A DNA stretch of 64,000 nt from Flabesymbios commensalis (GCA_964017125.1 OZ024915.1:23319546-23383545), one strand, 5' to 3'. Positions 11,276-22,255 are shown, numbered from the stretch's first letter. Notes: generated by a model not told the origin, from the sequence alone. A program made the numbers and translations.

Positions 11276-11680
11276 ATACATATACGAGGGATAATACTGT
11301 CGTGCAAAGGCATACAGCAGTAACTGCTTACTTTTCAAGGAAGCAGCTACTGTCTTCTGCCTTTGCATGGCATAATACGTGTCATCAATGCGCACATACA
11401 TACATACACTGTGTCGACGTTTATTTTCGGTCACCCCTGATAACAACGGAATTTTATCGTGCGGAACACCCCCCCCCCCCGGCATAATAGTATGTAAGGA
11501 AGGTATAGAGCTTATAAAAAAGGTCTATATATTCAGTCAACCCGTCAGGAAACCAGCCAGGCAGACAGCTATGGACAGGTTTACAGACATACATTTGATA
11601 GATAGTAGATACCAAATCAGTCCCGATTTATTTTTATCCATTTCAAAATGTACACGGCGTATACACACGGACAGATAATT
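11276..11680. other. Spacer with palindromic block
   Basis: An imperfect inverted repeat, AAGGCATACAGCAGTAACTG and AAGCAGCTACTGTCTTCTGC, lies at 11305-11370, and a C10 run at 11469-11480. No coding signal is seen. Confidence 0.4.
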
Positions 11681-11682
11681 AA

Positions 11683-11911
11683 CCCTCATCCTGCTAAAGG
11701 AATTTAGTTAAATTTTCACCCACTTCAGGTTGTGTCTCGCTACCGCGACCCACAACCTCAAGTGGTTGAAAATTACTAATATTTGTTTAATTTGAGACAA
11801 AACAGTTCCAATTTTTGATGTTTAAACAGTCATTTCATTCTCAATAACAGTGATTTAATCGGCGGATAAAACTGACTAAAAACGACTTTAGTCGTGATCA
11901 GCAGGCCAGTG
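11683..11911 (+). mobile_element. TTAA MITE, family D
   Basis: Bounded by TTAA at 11679-11682 and 11912-11915. Left end is CCCTCATCCTGCT; the right end holds AACGACTTTAGTCGTGATCA and GCAGG. Hairpin arms CACTTCAGGTTGTG and CACAACCTCAAGTG surround the tip TCGC-TACC-GCGA. It shares its right TTAA with the next element. Confidence 0.7.
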
Positions 11912-11915
11912 TTAA

Positions 11916-12155
11916 CCTTTTAACCGCCAAATTATTCAATTTGAATTTTCGCCCACTTGAAGTTGTGTCTCGCTGACGCGATCCACAAATTCAAGTGAGC
12001 GAAAATTATTCAGATTTGAAAAAATGGCGGTCAAAAAATTTCAAATTTTGCTGATTAATTTCACTTTTTATCTTTAACAGGTTTAAAAGCTGATATGTAA
12101 TGTGCTAATATAAAATGTAAAAAAGCGAATATGTACGGCACCGGCGGTTAAAGGG
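11916..12155 (+). mobile_element. Family A MITE abutting family D
   Basis: CCTTTTAACCGCC to GGCGGTTAAAGGG, followed by TTAA at 12156-12159. The shared TTAA at 11912-11915 means the two elements are exactly adjacent, as if one inserted into the target duplication of the other. Confidence 0.75.
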
Positions 12156-12186
12156 TTAATGTCGTGATTGACAATAAGCTCAGTAT

Positions 12187-12365
12187 AATAGTGCAGCAGA
12201 TACAGGCTTATTTTCATAGGAATTGTGCTATTAATGATAAAAGCATGAAATTTGGTACAGTGTTAGAGTATACATCACTGAACATTTTTTGCTACAGGGC
12301 CATTTCAAAATCACTTCCGGTCAGAAATGGCGGCCATTTTTCAAAATGGCTGCCATTGAACATAG
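12187..12365 (+). repeat. Left inverted repeat of the transposon
   Basis: Diverged inverted match to 18232-18440. Both contain TGATAAAAGCATG, a CTACAGGGC box and paired ATGGCGGCCATTTTT / AAAATGGCTGCCATT motifs. The outer boundary is blurred. Confidence 0.6.
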
Positions 12366-12883
12366 ACAGGCGGTAAATATTTTTCTAGCATCGGTATATG
12401 AATCGATTTTTTTTTCTATATTGCATCCTAACTGTGCAGAAGATGGTGAATGATCTTAATCACTGTTAACTTCCATTGGGTTACCTGTATAATAATGAAT
12501 TTTCGTTTTGAAGAGCATGCATTCGGCATGTAGTTGCTTGGAATTGTGCATATTTTGAACACCGAGAAGAAAAGGGCCATGAAAGTAGTAGGTAGGTCTA
12601 TAGGGATCAGCAGAGTCAACATCTAGACGTACACCTGATATCCCTACCCCCCCCCCCCCCACACACACACCTATTGAATACAAGTAAAAGTCGGGTATTG
12701 AAAAACGTTGGTTATTCGTCCGTTTGTTTGTCCATCCAAAAATATGTTCATCCGGCCGGCTGTTTGCGAAATATATTTTTGATCATTTTTATCACAGGGA
12801 AACAAATGTATCATTTAAACTTTAAAGGTAGCTTCTAAGGCTTCTTGATGTTGACAATTGCAAACCCCTCCATATGTATGATT
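12366..12883. other. Non-coding stretch inside the transposon
   Basis: AT-rich, with a C13 and (CA)n tract at 12647-12669. No feature beyond the low-complexity tract. Confidence 0.4.
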
Positions 12884-13005
12884 TTGATTTGATTTGATTT
12901 ATTTCAGTAAACAGTACATGTATGCATGATATAAAACAATCGGGGCCACCATACTGGTCACCAGGGATAAAATACACTAAAAAGGGTCTGGTGACCCTTA
13001 GCCTA
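12884..13005 (-). mobile_element. LINE 3' UTR fragment
   Basis: Reverse complement of the LINE tail at 7270-7430: (GATTT)n at the left edge, then TTCAGTAAACAGTACATG and GACCAGTATGGTGGCCC in inverse. Heavily 5'-truncated insertion with no coding part. It probably landed inside the transposon. Confidence 0.7.
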
Positions 13006-13254
13006 CATGCTGGCCTATCTTATATTTCAGACTGTCAACTGTTCGGGATGCACTGCCAAAAGTCATCAATGATAATCCTGGTAATTGAAAATTGTTTGGT
13101 CTGTTATTCTCTCCTATTTATATATTTATTTTATTTTATTTTCAGGTATGTCACAACCTACAGCATGTATACCCGTAGACACTAAATTACTAATGCATGG
13201 TGTTAGATGGTGTTGGTGTGGTGGTAGATTAGAAAATAATATTCATATTTGACA

Positions 13255-14970
13255 ATGTCTAAATCATATAAGGTCGTCGATACCAACCTAACCAGTACGT
13301 CTGGTCGTCAAAGTCTAGATGTTGATTGGACACAATGTGTTTTGTGCCAGCAAGATACAGAAGAAACGTTGATCAAGAAAACAAGCCACAGGATCTGGTG
13401 CTGACAGTCTCCTTGCTTTTGATAGGATCGACTGTTTACCAAAAACAATCAACCTCTCAAGTTTAGATGAGGGTGAAGGCATAGAGTCTTCATTTCGCTG
13501 TCACAATGCGAGATGGCATGACACATGTCGTCTCCAATACAATAAAACAAAACTTCAGAGAGCTGAAAAGCGAAAACCATCACGTGAATCTAGTCCACTG
13601 AAGATATATTTACGCCATAATAAGGGAGAAAAGACTCCATCTGAAAAATGTTTCTTTTGCGATGAATCTGCAGAAGGAAAGACTTTACATAATGTATCAA
13701 CATTTCAGCTTGATGCCCGTGTCAGACAATGTGCATACAAACTTGAAAACAAACCTCTACGTGCCAAACTCAGTTCTGGCGATCTTATTGCACAAGAAGC
13801 TAAATACCATGCTGAATGTTTAGCGTCATTGTATAACAAGGCACGTAACTTAGATAAATCTACAGAAGACAGAACAGATGCTGTCAATCATGGCTTAGCG
13901 TTTGCTGGTATTGTTTCATACATTGAAGAAATTCGCTTAGATGAAAGACTTGCCCCAATATTTAAATTGTCAGAACTCACAAAGCTTTATACTAAAAGAC
14001 TAGAACAGCTTGGTACAACTACTACAGTCCGTGTACATTCCACAAAATTAAAAGATCGAATACTCAGTTACTTTCCTGACATGGAAGCTCATAAACATGG
14101 TCGTGATGTGGTTCTTGTGTACAATAAAGATATTGGAGAAGTACTCCACAAAGCTTGTGAGCATGACAATGATAATGAAGCAATCACGTTATCAAGAGCA
14201 GCAAGTATTGTACGGAGGGGCATGCTTAAAATGAAGCTGACATTTAATGGTTCATTTGGTAGTGACTATCAAGAAAACTCCACCCCGGCTTCCTTGTTGG
14301 CCTTAGTATCTATGGTGCTATACGGTGCAAGTATTACCTCACAGACGACAGTATCTTCAACCCCTCAACCTGCTTTAACTATTTCGCAGCTTCTCCAGTT
14401 CAACAGCTCAGCATGTAAGAAAGTAAAACAATCACCAGATGTTCCTCGCCATAATGCAGCTAGGGAGACTCCACTGCCAATATATCTTGGCATAATGCTT
14501 CACTCAAAAACTCGAAAACGTGAGCTTGTGGACAAGTTATTTGAACTAGGATTGTGTGTCTCGTATGATCGTGTGCTTAATATATCTACAGAGCTGGGCA
14601 ACAAAGTATGTCATCATTATGAAGCAAAAGGTGTTGTCTGTCCTCCTGAACTTAAGTGCGGCCTTTTTACAACTGCTGCAATGGACAATATTGATCACAA
14701 ACCTAGTTCAACAAGCTCACATGACTCATTTCACGGGACTGGGATATCACTGTTCCAGCACCCAGCTGATACGTTTGCTGGATTAGACCAGGTTCTGATG
14801 ACCAATGATGCTGATGATATTGTGAAGGGAAAGAGAAAACATTTGCCTGAGAGCTACACAAGTGTTCCCCCAGCTACTCTCCCCAGACAGGATTTACAGA
14901 TACCAAGACAAAATGGACCCAACAAGGCTGATGGTAATCTAATCCCACAAGCAAGAACAAAGGAGTGTAG
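13255..14970 (+). CDS. Transposon protein, N-terminal exon
   Basis: Possible start ATG at 13255, with WTQCVLCQQD soon after; the frame then changes near 13390. From 13391 the frame is open to the splice donor at 14971. It encodes paired Cys/His motifs: FRCHNARWHDTC, CFFCDES-(x)n-LHN and YHAECLASLYN, which look like zinc-binding clusters, then a helical region. DNA binding is inferred. No ATG is needed in the open part because it continues from upstream. Confidence 0.7.
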
Positions 14971-15067
14971 GTGAGTAAACTGGTGTTACCAAAATAATAT
15001 GTCAATTTCTGTAAAAACATATGGTATGATATATATATATGATAATTTTATATATATTTATTTTAAG
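14971..15067 (+). other. Spliceosomal intron within the transposon gene
   Basis: Donor GTGAGT at 14971 after AAGGAGTGTAG, and acceptor TATTTTAAG ending at 15067. Removing these 97 bases joins the two open frames in phase (Glu-Cys-Ser-Trp-Leu-Glu). The stop created by read-through lies in the intron start. The intron is AT-rich with a (TA)n stretch. Confidence 0.7.
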
Positions 15068-16037
15068 TTGGCTCGAACATGTACGAGAGGTTGCTTCACC
15101 AGATAACACACAAGAAGACCATGCTATATCATGGGCGGCTCACCATGCAACCATGCAAAATCAAGAAGAAACACACAGACTTCAATGCAGATCAACCATT
15201 CTTCCACTCTTCCACGACCAAGCAAAGTCAGTTGCCATGATTCGCCACTCTATGGATGTAGTCAGAAAATCTGTAGAAATAATAAACCCTGGACAAGTAT
15301 CAATCATAACAGTAGACCAACCTCTATACACATTAGCAAAACAGATACAATGGAGTTGGCCTGATACCTATGGTGAAAATCATTTTGTAGTTGTCTTTGG
15401 TGGTCTTCACATTGAGATGACCATTCTCAAGGTACTCGGTGATCTTCTAGAAGGAAGTGGATGGACAGCAGCACTGGTACAAGCTGATATTGCCTCTACT
15501 GGAGCAGCAGATTCCCTCTTGAAAGCGTCACATGTGACTCGCACCAGACGTGCCCACCAGGTCACAGCTTGTGCTCTGTATGATCTTCTTAAGAATGCTT
15601 ATGTGGCATATACAAGTGAATTGGCTGAAGATGAAAATGTCCTCTCCTTTAATGACTGGTGTTCTAGTAGAGCTAAGACGTGTCCACATTTCAACTTCTG
15701 GTCCATAATACTACAACTAGAAATTGATTTGTTGATCTATGTACGTGCAATCAGGATATCAGATTTTCATCTTTATGTAGATGCCTTGTCAAATATTGTA
15801 CCGTGGTTCTTTCCCCTCGATCACACACATCATGCGAGATGGATACCTGTGCACATACGGGACATGGTAGCATTACATACAAACCATCCTGATGTATAGG
15901 AACATTTTCTAAAGGGGGGATTTACAGTATTGAAAACTGGTAGAGCATTTTCGGCAATGGCTATTGACCAAGCCCACGAACAGAACAATGCTGCAGTGAA
16001 GGGTGATGGTGGTGCTGTGGGCTTGACAGAAAATCCT
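15068..16037 (+). CDS. Transposon protein, central (probable transposase core)
   Basis: Contains ITVDQPLYTLAK, FVVVFGGLHIEMTILKVLG, ALVQADIASTGAADSLLK, FPLDHTHHARWIPVHI and, after an in-frame TAG at 15897-15899, SAMAIDQAHEQNNAAVKGDG. The spaced Asp (VDQ), His and Glu (HEQNN) residues would suit an RNase-H-fold transposase, but I cannot confirm the fold by eye. The TAG probably replaces a Gln codon in an otherwise intact frame. Confidence 0.6.
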
Positions 16038-16134
16038 ATGCACTACAAAGGTGGATGGTCTCAGGCCCAGAGATGGCCAGAGTTATTGAGGAGTTTACAG
16101 CATCTGGTGATGCCAGAAAGACACTGACGCACGA

Positions 16135-17315
16135 CACCATGAGCAAAATAAACACACACAGAGACGTTTTTTGAGGGATGTAAAATCTTTAATATCAACA
16201 ATAGATGACATGGGTAATCCTTTCTGTGAGAACAGCAGTGATCTCCTGGTGCTCGACACCAGAGATGTAGCAGACAAAACTGTTGCTGATGGTATTCACA
16301 CCATTGAGAATATTGGACAGAAGCAGTATGAGGCATATATGCGCGAAAGGCTCATTGATCAAGTGAGACCAATAAGTGACCCAATAAAGAGAAACAACAT
16401 TCCCCTCTTCAATACAACCCCACGTAGAATAAAATCTGTGTCACAACAGCAGGTTTCATCCTTAAAAAATGACTGTTCCCTTTTCTCTAGATTGTATGTC
16501 GCATCACGAATTCGAAATGGTGATCTGGATGACTTTTTTCAACATGAAAATCAATCCTATCCCACAGCTCTGTCTAAGATGGGTTCCATCAGAACTGGTG
16601 CTAAGTCAGACCTGGTAGACTGCTTGGAAGATCTCACAGCTGCCCATCCACCTGGCAACACTCCTGCTGTCCAAGCTGTGATAATTGACGGCGCTGCAGC
16701 TGTTAATATGCTTAAACCTGGTCCTTCAACGAAAACATTCCTTAGTTTTGCTAACCAACAATTTGTGCCCTATATAAAATCACACCTAAAACATGCTAAC
16801 AGAGTAGATATTATTTGGGATAGATATTTTCCAGATAGTTTGAAAACAGAAACTAGGCTAAAGCGAGGCAAAGGAGTTCGTCGTCGTGTGGAGCCAGCCA
16901 CAAGAGTCCCAGGAAACTGGTATGAATTTCTCCGTCTGATAACTGACAAAATGATTCTAAGCACATACCATGATAATGTGCTCTGTAACCTGCCTTGTGA
17001 CACTTCCAGATTAGCTCCATGCACACAAGAAGAGGCGGACACGCGTATTTTCCTTCATCTGGAAGACATTGTTAAGGAAGGCCGCGATAAAGTCATAATA
17101 CGCACAGTTGATACAGACGTGGTAGTCCTTGCTGTAGCCGCATCTCAACGTCTAAGTCATATCCAGTTGTGGATTGCCTATGGTGTTGGCAAACATTTCA
17201 GATATCTGGCAGCTCATGAGATAGCAACAACGTTAGGGCCAAGCAAATGTAGAGCCCTACCATTCTTTCATGCACTTAGTGGCTGCGATATAGTATCTTT
17301 CTTCCACGGAAAGGG
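16135..17315 (+). CDS. XPG/FEN1-like nuclease domain of the transposon
   Basis: Starts near HHEQNKHTQRRFLRDV and includes GNPFCENSSDLLVLDT. The nuclease signature follows: IIDGAAAVNML (first acidic residue), ANRVDIIWDRYF, QEEADTRIFLHL (acidic pair), RTVDTDVVVLAVA (Asp-x-Asp) and HALSGCDIVSFFHGKGKK, which parallels the FEN1 helix-hairpin motif G(C/S)D...G(I)GP(K)xA. Together these support a structure-specific nuclease of the XPG/PIN fold. The frame ends at a one-base shift in an A run near 17315. Confidence 0.75.
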
Positions 17316-17828
17316 CAAAAAACTGCTTGGACTACATGGAAAAACCTTGATGCTGTGACAGAAGCATTTTGCTCCCTCGGGTCAACACCTCAACAAATTG
17401 AACCATATTTTGAACTCATTGAACAATTTATTGTATTGCTATATGATCGTACAACTACCCATACATCTGTGAATCAGGCACGGAAAGAGTTATTTGCTCA
17501 GAAAGGAAGAGCCATCGACCTAATACCCCCTACTCAGGCTGCTCTGATCCAGCATGTGAAGAGGGCTACATATCAGGCTGGGTACTGCTGGTCACAATCT
17601 TGCATTGCAGCACCAGAAATGCCCTCTCCATCTGTTTGGGGGTGGACGAAGAATGACACTGGAAAGTGGGATGTTTTTTGGACAGATTTACCCGAAGCAA
17701 CTAAGGCTTGTAGAGAACTTCTTCGATGTGGGTGCAAAAAAGGATGTTGCGGGCAATGTAAATGTCTCAAAGCTGCACTCAAGTGTACTGCACTGTGTTT
17801 CTGTGCAGGAAATTGTGACACTAAATAA
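17316..17828 (+). CDS. Transposon protein C-terminus with CXC-type Cys tail
   Basis: Continues the nuclease part (TAWTTWKNLDAVTEAF) in a new frame. It ends with a dense cysteine cluster: CGCKKGCCGQCKCLKAAL, KCTALCFCAGNC and a stop. The spacing resembles tesmin/TSO1 CXC (CRC) zinc-binding modules. I infer DNA or zinc binding. Last codon TAA at 17826-17828. Confidence 0.7.
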   Translation, partial: QKTAWTTWKNLDAVTEAFCSLGSTPQQIEPYFELIEQFIVLLYDRTTTHTSVNQARKELFAQKGRAIDLIPPTQAALIQHVKRATYQAGYCWSQSCIAAPEMPSPSVWGWTKNDTGKWDVFWTDLPEATKACRELLRCGCKKGCCGQCKCLKAALKCTALCFCAGNCDTK

Positions 17829-18231
17829 TGTATGACACACATAACACAATTGTGATAACGGTGTCACCCAAACCTGACTTTCTATGACAGGATTATGCCG
17901 TTCAATGTTAACAAAATGATGGATTATCCCTTTAAAAAGATATGTCTATATACACATAAATGTGTAATATCTCCATTATGACATGTAATTAAGCACTGTG
18001 TTTGGAAAAATTCCCCACCTACACAACATGTAAAGCTTTGCATCTACAATTGGTCGAAACAATATGATTTTGTGTAACAAGTAGCTGTACGCGGGCATAT
18101 TTCAGGGAAAAAATCTGATATAATTGTTTGTTTTGTAATAAAATTGCAAGGATCACATTTATTATACATATTTAGTTCATTATATATGCACAAAAAACAA
18201 ATAAAACATTTTTTTCACTCACAAAACATTG
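17829..18231. other. 3' non-coding part of the transposon
   Basis: AT-rich with several AATAAA-like strings, e.g. TGTAATAAAATTGC near 18134, that could serve as a polyadenylation signal for the upstream frame. No other feature. Confidence 0.4.
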
Positions 18232-18440
18232 AAACGGTGGCGGCCATTTTGAAAAATAGCCGCCATTTGCGTCCTGGGACAAATTCGCGATAGCCCTGTA
18301 GCTGAAAATTGTCATACTAACATACTGCATATGTGTGCCAAATTCCATGCTTTTATCACAAAAGGCACAATTAATTTCTATATCTGCTGCACTATAATGT
18401 GTAATTGCGACGGCAAAAGTTATGCCAATATAAAGTCTAT
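18232..18440 (-). repeat. Right inverted repeat of the transposon
   Basis: Inverted and diverged counterpart of 12187-12365, starting with GGTGGCGGCCATTTTGAAAA and carrying CCAAATTCCATGCTTTTATC. Confidence 0.6.
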
Positions 18441-18944
18441 ATAGTGTTAACAAGGTTAAATGTTGTTTTCTTATGTAGACCGAAGATCAAGTTTATTATG
18501 AAGTAAATACGGATAATTTTAGCTTTTGACCAATTACATATATTTAAAACAAATACAAAAATAGACACATTATATCATTATAATGTAAAATACAATTGTC
18601 GTGCCGTGGTAGAACATGCTTATAGAAGCCTCTGCAAGCTAGGTAGCAGCTATATTCATTCATTTAAGTACAAAATGTATAAGCATAACAAGTACAAAAA
18701 CAATATAATATATATAATAGGCCTATATGTTTCCCGCGGCAAAACCGGAGATAAAAATATAACTACATATTAAGATAAGCTTTACTGGCAATCTTATTTG
18801 ACTCATTTTTCGCATTTGATAGTACGTGTATCAGGTATTTATTATGGCTTCCATTTATTATATCCAGTATTTAAAGAGTTGCACATAGCTGTGGGCCACT
18901 AATAATAATATTGACATGCATACTAACCCCGATCTATATAAATG
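18441..18944. other. AT-rich spacer
   Basis: No supported gene or repeat end. Contains short AT tracts only. Confidence 0.35.
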
Positions 18945-19235
18945 GGGGGGGGGGGCTGGTGTAGTGGTTAAAGCTGCCTGCTTGGAAACCCGGGTTCGAA
19001 CCTCACTCTGGCTTTCAAGCTGGACAGAAACAAACTGTTTTTTTCCGGCTCACCCGTAATGATTCAAAGTAGCAATCACTACTAGGTAGCGTGCTTGGCT
19101 TCAGACCGCCCGGGATCGAATTTCGAATCCTGTGTCTGGAGGGCAGTGTCATCTCATTCATCTCACCATACTCAGGAGGTTGTCCTGGCCCAGTTTAGTC
19201 TATATGTGCACAAAGGTGGCCTAAAACCCCATTCA
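18945..19235 (+). mobile_element. tRNA-derived SINE (dimeric type)
   Basis: Head reads GGCTGGTGTAGTGGTTAAAG (A-box-like) and CCCGGGTTCGAACCTC (B-box-like). A second tRNA-like unit follows (GGTAGCGTGCTTGGC with CGGGATCGAATTTCGAATCC). The body has CTCAGGAGGTTGTCCTGGCC and CCCAGTTTAGTCTATATGTG, and the 3' end is CCCCATTCATTTCAT. A-box plus B-box heads define RNA polymerase III SINEs. Preceded by a G12 run. Confidence 0.8.
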
Positions 19236-19506
19236 TTTCATATATATATGGTAATCAAAATACAGTAGCAATGAGTTCCGTAGCCAGATACATTTACGCT
19301 TTTTGTCACATGTATTTATACAGCTATGGGAAGTATTTTTGTAGCAGTGCATCAAAGAAACGGCGACGTTTGCAGCTGGGGTGAAATTCATGATTTTATT
19401 TTAATTTCAAATTCAAGATTTCGGATTCTGTACATAGCTATGTATGCACCGCTGCCTATAGCACCATGTACTATAAAGAACAATTGCAGTTTTTTGATAG
19501 GTATTT
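19236..19506. other. Spacer, nothing recognised
   Basis: Unique sequence with a short open frame (19326-19556) lacking any recognisable domain. Confidence 0.35.
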
Positions 19507-19655
19507 TTACCCACTTCAAGTTGTGTCTCGCTGACGCGATTCACAACGTTAAGTGAGTTAAAATCATTGAGATTTGACAAAATGGCGGTCAATTATTTTG
19601 GAATCTTGCTGCATGATGTCACGTTTTATCCGTCGCTACCAGGTCAGCTATCCAT
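19507..19655 (+). repeat. Family A MITE fragment
   Basis: Contains the CCCACTTCAAGTTGTG arm, TCGC-TGAC-GCGA tip and the AAAATGGCGGTCAATTATTT tail, but neither terminal repeat. Truncated on both sides. Confidence 0.6.
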
Positions 19656-19663
19656 GGGGTTTA

Positions 19664-19893
19664 TTAACCCTTTAAATCCTTTAAACATCTGTGAAGAAAG
19701 GCATAATTTCCTAAAACCTAGGGGTTTAGGACTAACATTGTCATTGAAATGTTTTAATAATAACGATCCCTTTTTTAATTTGCCACCCACTTCAAGTCAT
19801 CTTCATTCACTACAAGCCGAGAATTGCGATAGCAATTCGCGGCTTTTAGTGGATGAAGATGACGACCCTGAAGTCAGGCTTGAAAGGGTTATT
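19664..19893 (+). mobile_element. Family C MITE
   Basis: TTAACCCTTTAAATCC start and GCTTGAAAGGG end. Hairpin arms are CATCTTCATTCACTACAAG and TTAGTGGATGAAGATG, with tip AATTGC-GATA-GCAATT. Confidence 0.6.
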
Positions 19894-20271
19894 CGCTGAC
19901 ACTCAAACTGTGTACTGTTACTTCAGCACGATGAGAAAGCAGAGCTATATAATTTCGTAATGTATCCCCAGGTACCATGTTCTAAAGTCGACCTAAACTG
20001 GAAGTTATGTCACAACTTTGGTCCAGATTATAAATACCAGTGAGAGATTGAACCGGGGCCACGTTCTCAGACGATCTTTGATGTTATAACCTAAGCTGCT
20101 AAAGGAGTAGTCTACTTTGTAGAAAGAGCGGGACACATCTGTACCCAGAAAGCACCACGCTGCTTACAGAGGTAGAGGCAATTGGGGTACAATTAAAACA
20201 TACCTATAGTGATCATTATGACTATAGCTTTAAGTTACTATACATAAACGTATTATTTAAGATAGAATTAA
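19894..20271. other. Spacer, nothing recognised
   Basis: Unique sequence with no gene or repeat that I can support. Confidence 0.35.
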
Positions 20272-21904
20272 TGACCCTGTCACACTTGGACGGACAATGA
20301 ACGAACGACGGAATGTTGGTGTTCGTCAATGTTCGTCACATATGCTCTGTAAGTTGTCCGGGATTCATGCTCGTTACGTCCGTCAGCAATTCGTTTTATA
20401 CAGTATCAAGAAGAAATTTCACAAAGGGTGGAGAGGTGGTATAAAGCTTTTTTAATTGATTTTGGTTCATATGGGTCTGGGGTAATAATTTCCAGAGGGT
20501 GTGTAAAATTTTAGCCAGTGGTATTTTTTTTTAATTCAAGATGGCCACCAAAACTCCATGAAATCAGTATTCTCACTATGACTTTTAAAGTTTTTGTGGT
20601 TGAGTTACAATTTTTAGCTTTTTTTGTGGTTACGACCACGCGGAGTGATACAAAGGATATATATCCTAAAAAAATAAATTATTCATGTCAATCACAACTG
20701 CTGGTGACCATCCACGATATGCTCAACTACTGGAACAAGAACACCCTGTTAGATGTAATTGTGCTGGACTTCAGCAAAGCATTTGATAACGTACCCCATG
20801 ATACTCTCCTGGGCAAATTAGATCATTATGGTATCAACAGGCATATCCACAGCTGGATCTCAAACTTCCTGAAACACAGGAGCCAGTGTGTACTTGTGGA
20901 TGGGGCGAGGTCAGACGCTGCGCACGTGGTCTCAGGTGTACCACAGGGGACAGTCATGGGTCCACTCTTGTTTCTCCTGCATATTAACGACCTACCTGAA
21001 TATGTCACCTCTAAGGTCCGGTTGTTTGCAGATAACTGTCTCTAGTACCGACCTATCCACAATGCTAGTGATTAACTTGCACTGCAGCGTCATCTGGTCT
21101 CTTTTGTCGAGTGGAGTAACAAATGGCGAATGAAGTTTAACGCCAAGAAGTGTGAATCCATCAGAATATGTCGAAAACGGAATCCACTCACAAAATTGTA
21201 CACCATCAGTGGCCAGATCTTGCAGGAGGTATCCAGTGCTCGGTACCTGGGTGTGGACATCAGGCTGATGAAAAATGAGAGAGAAAAATGATTACAGATT
21301 TAAACTCTAAAATGTTTTATCCCCAAAACTTTCGAGCAATGCGTTTGTTGATCTGTGATCATGACAGAATCAGACAAGAGTGTCAGTTGATGCCGAACAG
21401 TGAAACTGTGGAGAGATAATCTGGCCAAACCCGTAATAATTATGATGGCTTTTCCTCGTGGGGTGACTGGCTGTGGCACATGTCTGCTTCAGAAGAAACG
21501 TTACCATACTTTCATGCTGCTGGTTGCCACAACTACGCTCGATACAGTCAGTTTGATGTTCATCACATGAAAGTATTGAATCATGTGCTGATGAAAAAAC
21601 TACAAGATGGTGCCTTTGTTCGATATATTTATATGGATCGATATGTTCATTGAGAGTACTTAAATGGGTCATGGTCCAGCGGGAGCTTTAGTGAGAATAT
21701 TGATTTCATAGAGCTTTGGTGGCCATCTTGGATTTTAAAAATTGCCATTCGGAATAATTCCCCACACCCTCCGGAAATTATTACGTGGTAGTCATTTGAA
21801 TTGCAATCAACTATAAAAAAAACGTTATACCCCTGGTGGGTCATATAACCGAATTCCCTCCTGACTATGTGAATGGGTTTGTTGTTCCAAGTGTGACATG
21901 GTCA
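20272..21904. mobile_element. Inverted-repeat DNA element with LINE piece inside
   Basis: Ends are 19-base inverted repeats with one mismatch: TGACCCTGTCACACTTGGA (20272-20290) and the complement of TGACCATGTCACACTTGGA (21886-21904). A second inverted pair lies further in: 20450-20582 against 21698-21815, sharing AATAATTTCC-GAGGGTGTG and AAGATGGCCACCAAA. The middle is a LINE fragment. I infer a non-autonomous DNA transposon that was hit by, or captured, a LINE. Confidence 0.65.
20671..21280 (+). mobile_element. Dead LINE reverse transcriptase fragment
   Basis: Open from about 20518 to a TAG at 21043-21045. It shows reverse transcriptase motifs: [39 protein letters not shown] and VRLFADNCL. 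The last normally reads (Y/F)ADD, so one catalytic Asp is replaced by Asn and a stop follows two codons later. Similar coding continues past the stop in another frame (WRMKFNAKKCESIRI) to YLGVDIRL near 21260. It fits the jockey/CR1 group. It is truncated at both ends and inactive. Confidence 0.8.
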
Positions 21905-22054
21905 TATAACATTCACAACTCATGTCATTACAAAAAAATTAAGAAGTTTTCAAGTGCAAATAAAATATCTTGATTTTCTAGTTGATTTTCCATCCGCGCC
22001 AGCTCTTGGGGCAGTCACTTGCCGATAGCGCTTAACATTTTGGGTTACGCTGCA

Positions 22055-22255
22055 TTTCGTGTGTCATCCGTATGCAATCAGTATATTATCCGTATGCCTT
22101 CCATATATCATACGTGAGCCATCCGTATATCATCCGTATGTCATACGTATATCATCCGTATGTCATCGTATGCCATTCGTATACCATCCGTGTGTCATCC
22201 GTATATTCGTGATCGCTACATGTGGCGATCATCTAATACACGGATGACACACGGA
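22055..22255. repeat. ATCCGTATG-rich tandem and hairpin
   Basis: About a dozen irregular units related to CATCCGTATGTCAT, followed by a small hairpin GATCGCTACATGTGGCGATC. Equivalent stretches are at 29311-29511 and 38074-38274. Open frames through it are repeat artefacts. Confidence 0.65.

Larger units (their letters stand above)
13255..17828 (+). pseudogene. Transposon protein gene, disrupted
   Basis: Coding traces run through several frames: a Cys/His region (13255 onward), a long central part, an XPG/FEN1-like nuclease and a Cys-rich tail, ending at TAA 17826-17828. Breaks I can see: a frame change near 13390 (or an unrecognised intron), a stop at 15897-15899, frame changes near 16038, 16133 and 17315. 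Apart from these the reading is clean, so the copy died recently. Large proteins of this type are multicopy in cnidarian, mollusc, echinoderm and fish genomes. Confidence 0.75.
12160..18460 (+). mobile_element. Disrupted DNA transposon, AcademX-like candidate
   Basis: An approximate 6.3-kb element. Related inverted sequences lie near both ends (12187-12365 and 18232-18440 reversed), sharing TAGTGCAGCAGATA, AAAAGCATG-AATTTGG and AAATGGCGGC-ATTTTTCAAA. Between them is a multi-frame coding region at 13255-17828. The combination of a probable transposase with an XPG-like nuclease is known from the Academ superfamily (AcademX group); I infer membership on that basis only. Exact termini and target duplication could not be fixed. 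Confidence 0.6.

Noticed and set aside
18954-19010. tRNA gene
   Set aside because: A- and B-box-like motifs are present but no cloverleaf can be drawn with acceptor pairing, and the same sequence continues into a SINE body present many times.
22055-22255. CRISPR-like array
   Set aside because: Units are short, irregular and without unique spacers; the genome is clearly animal.
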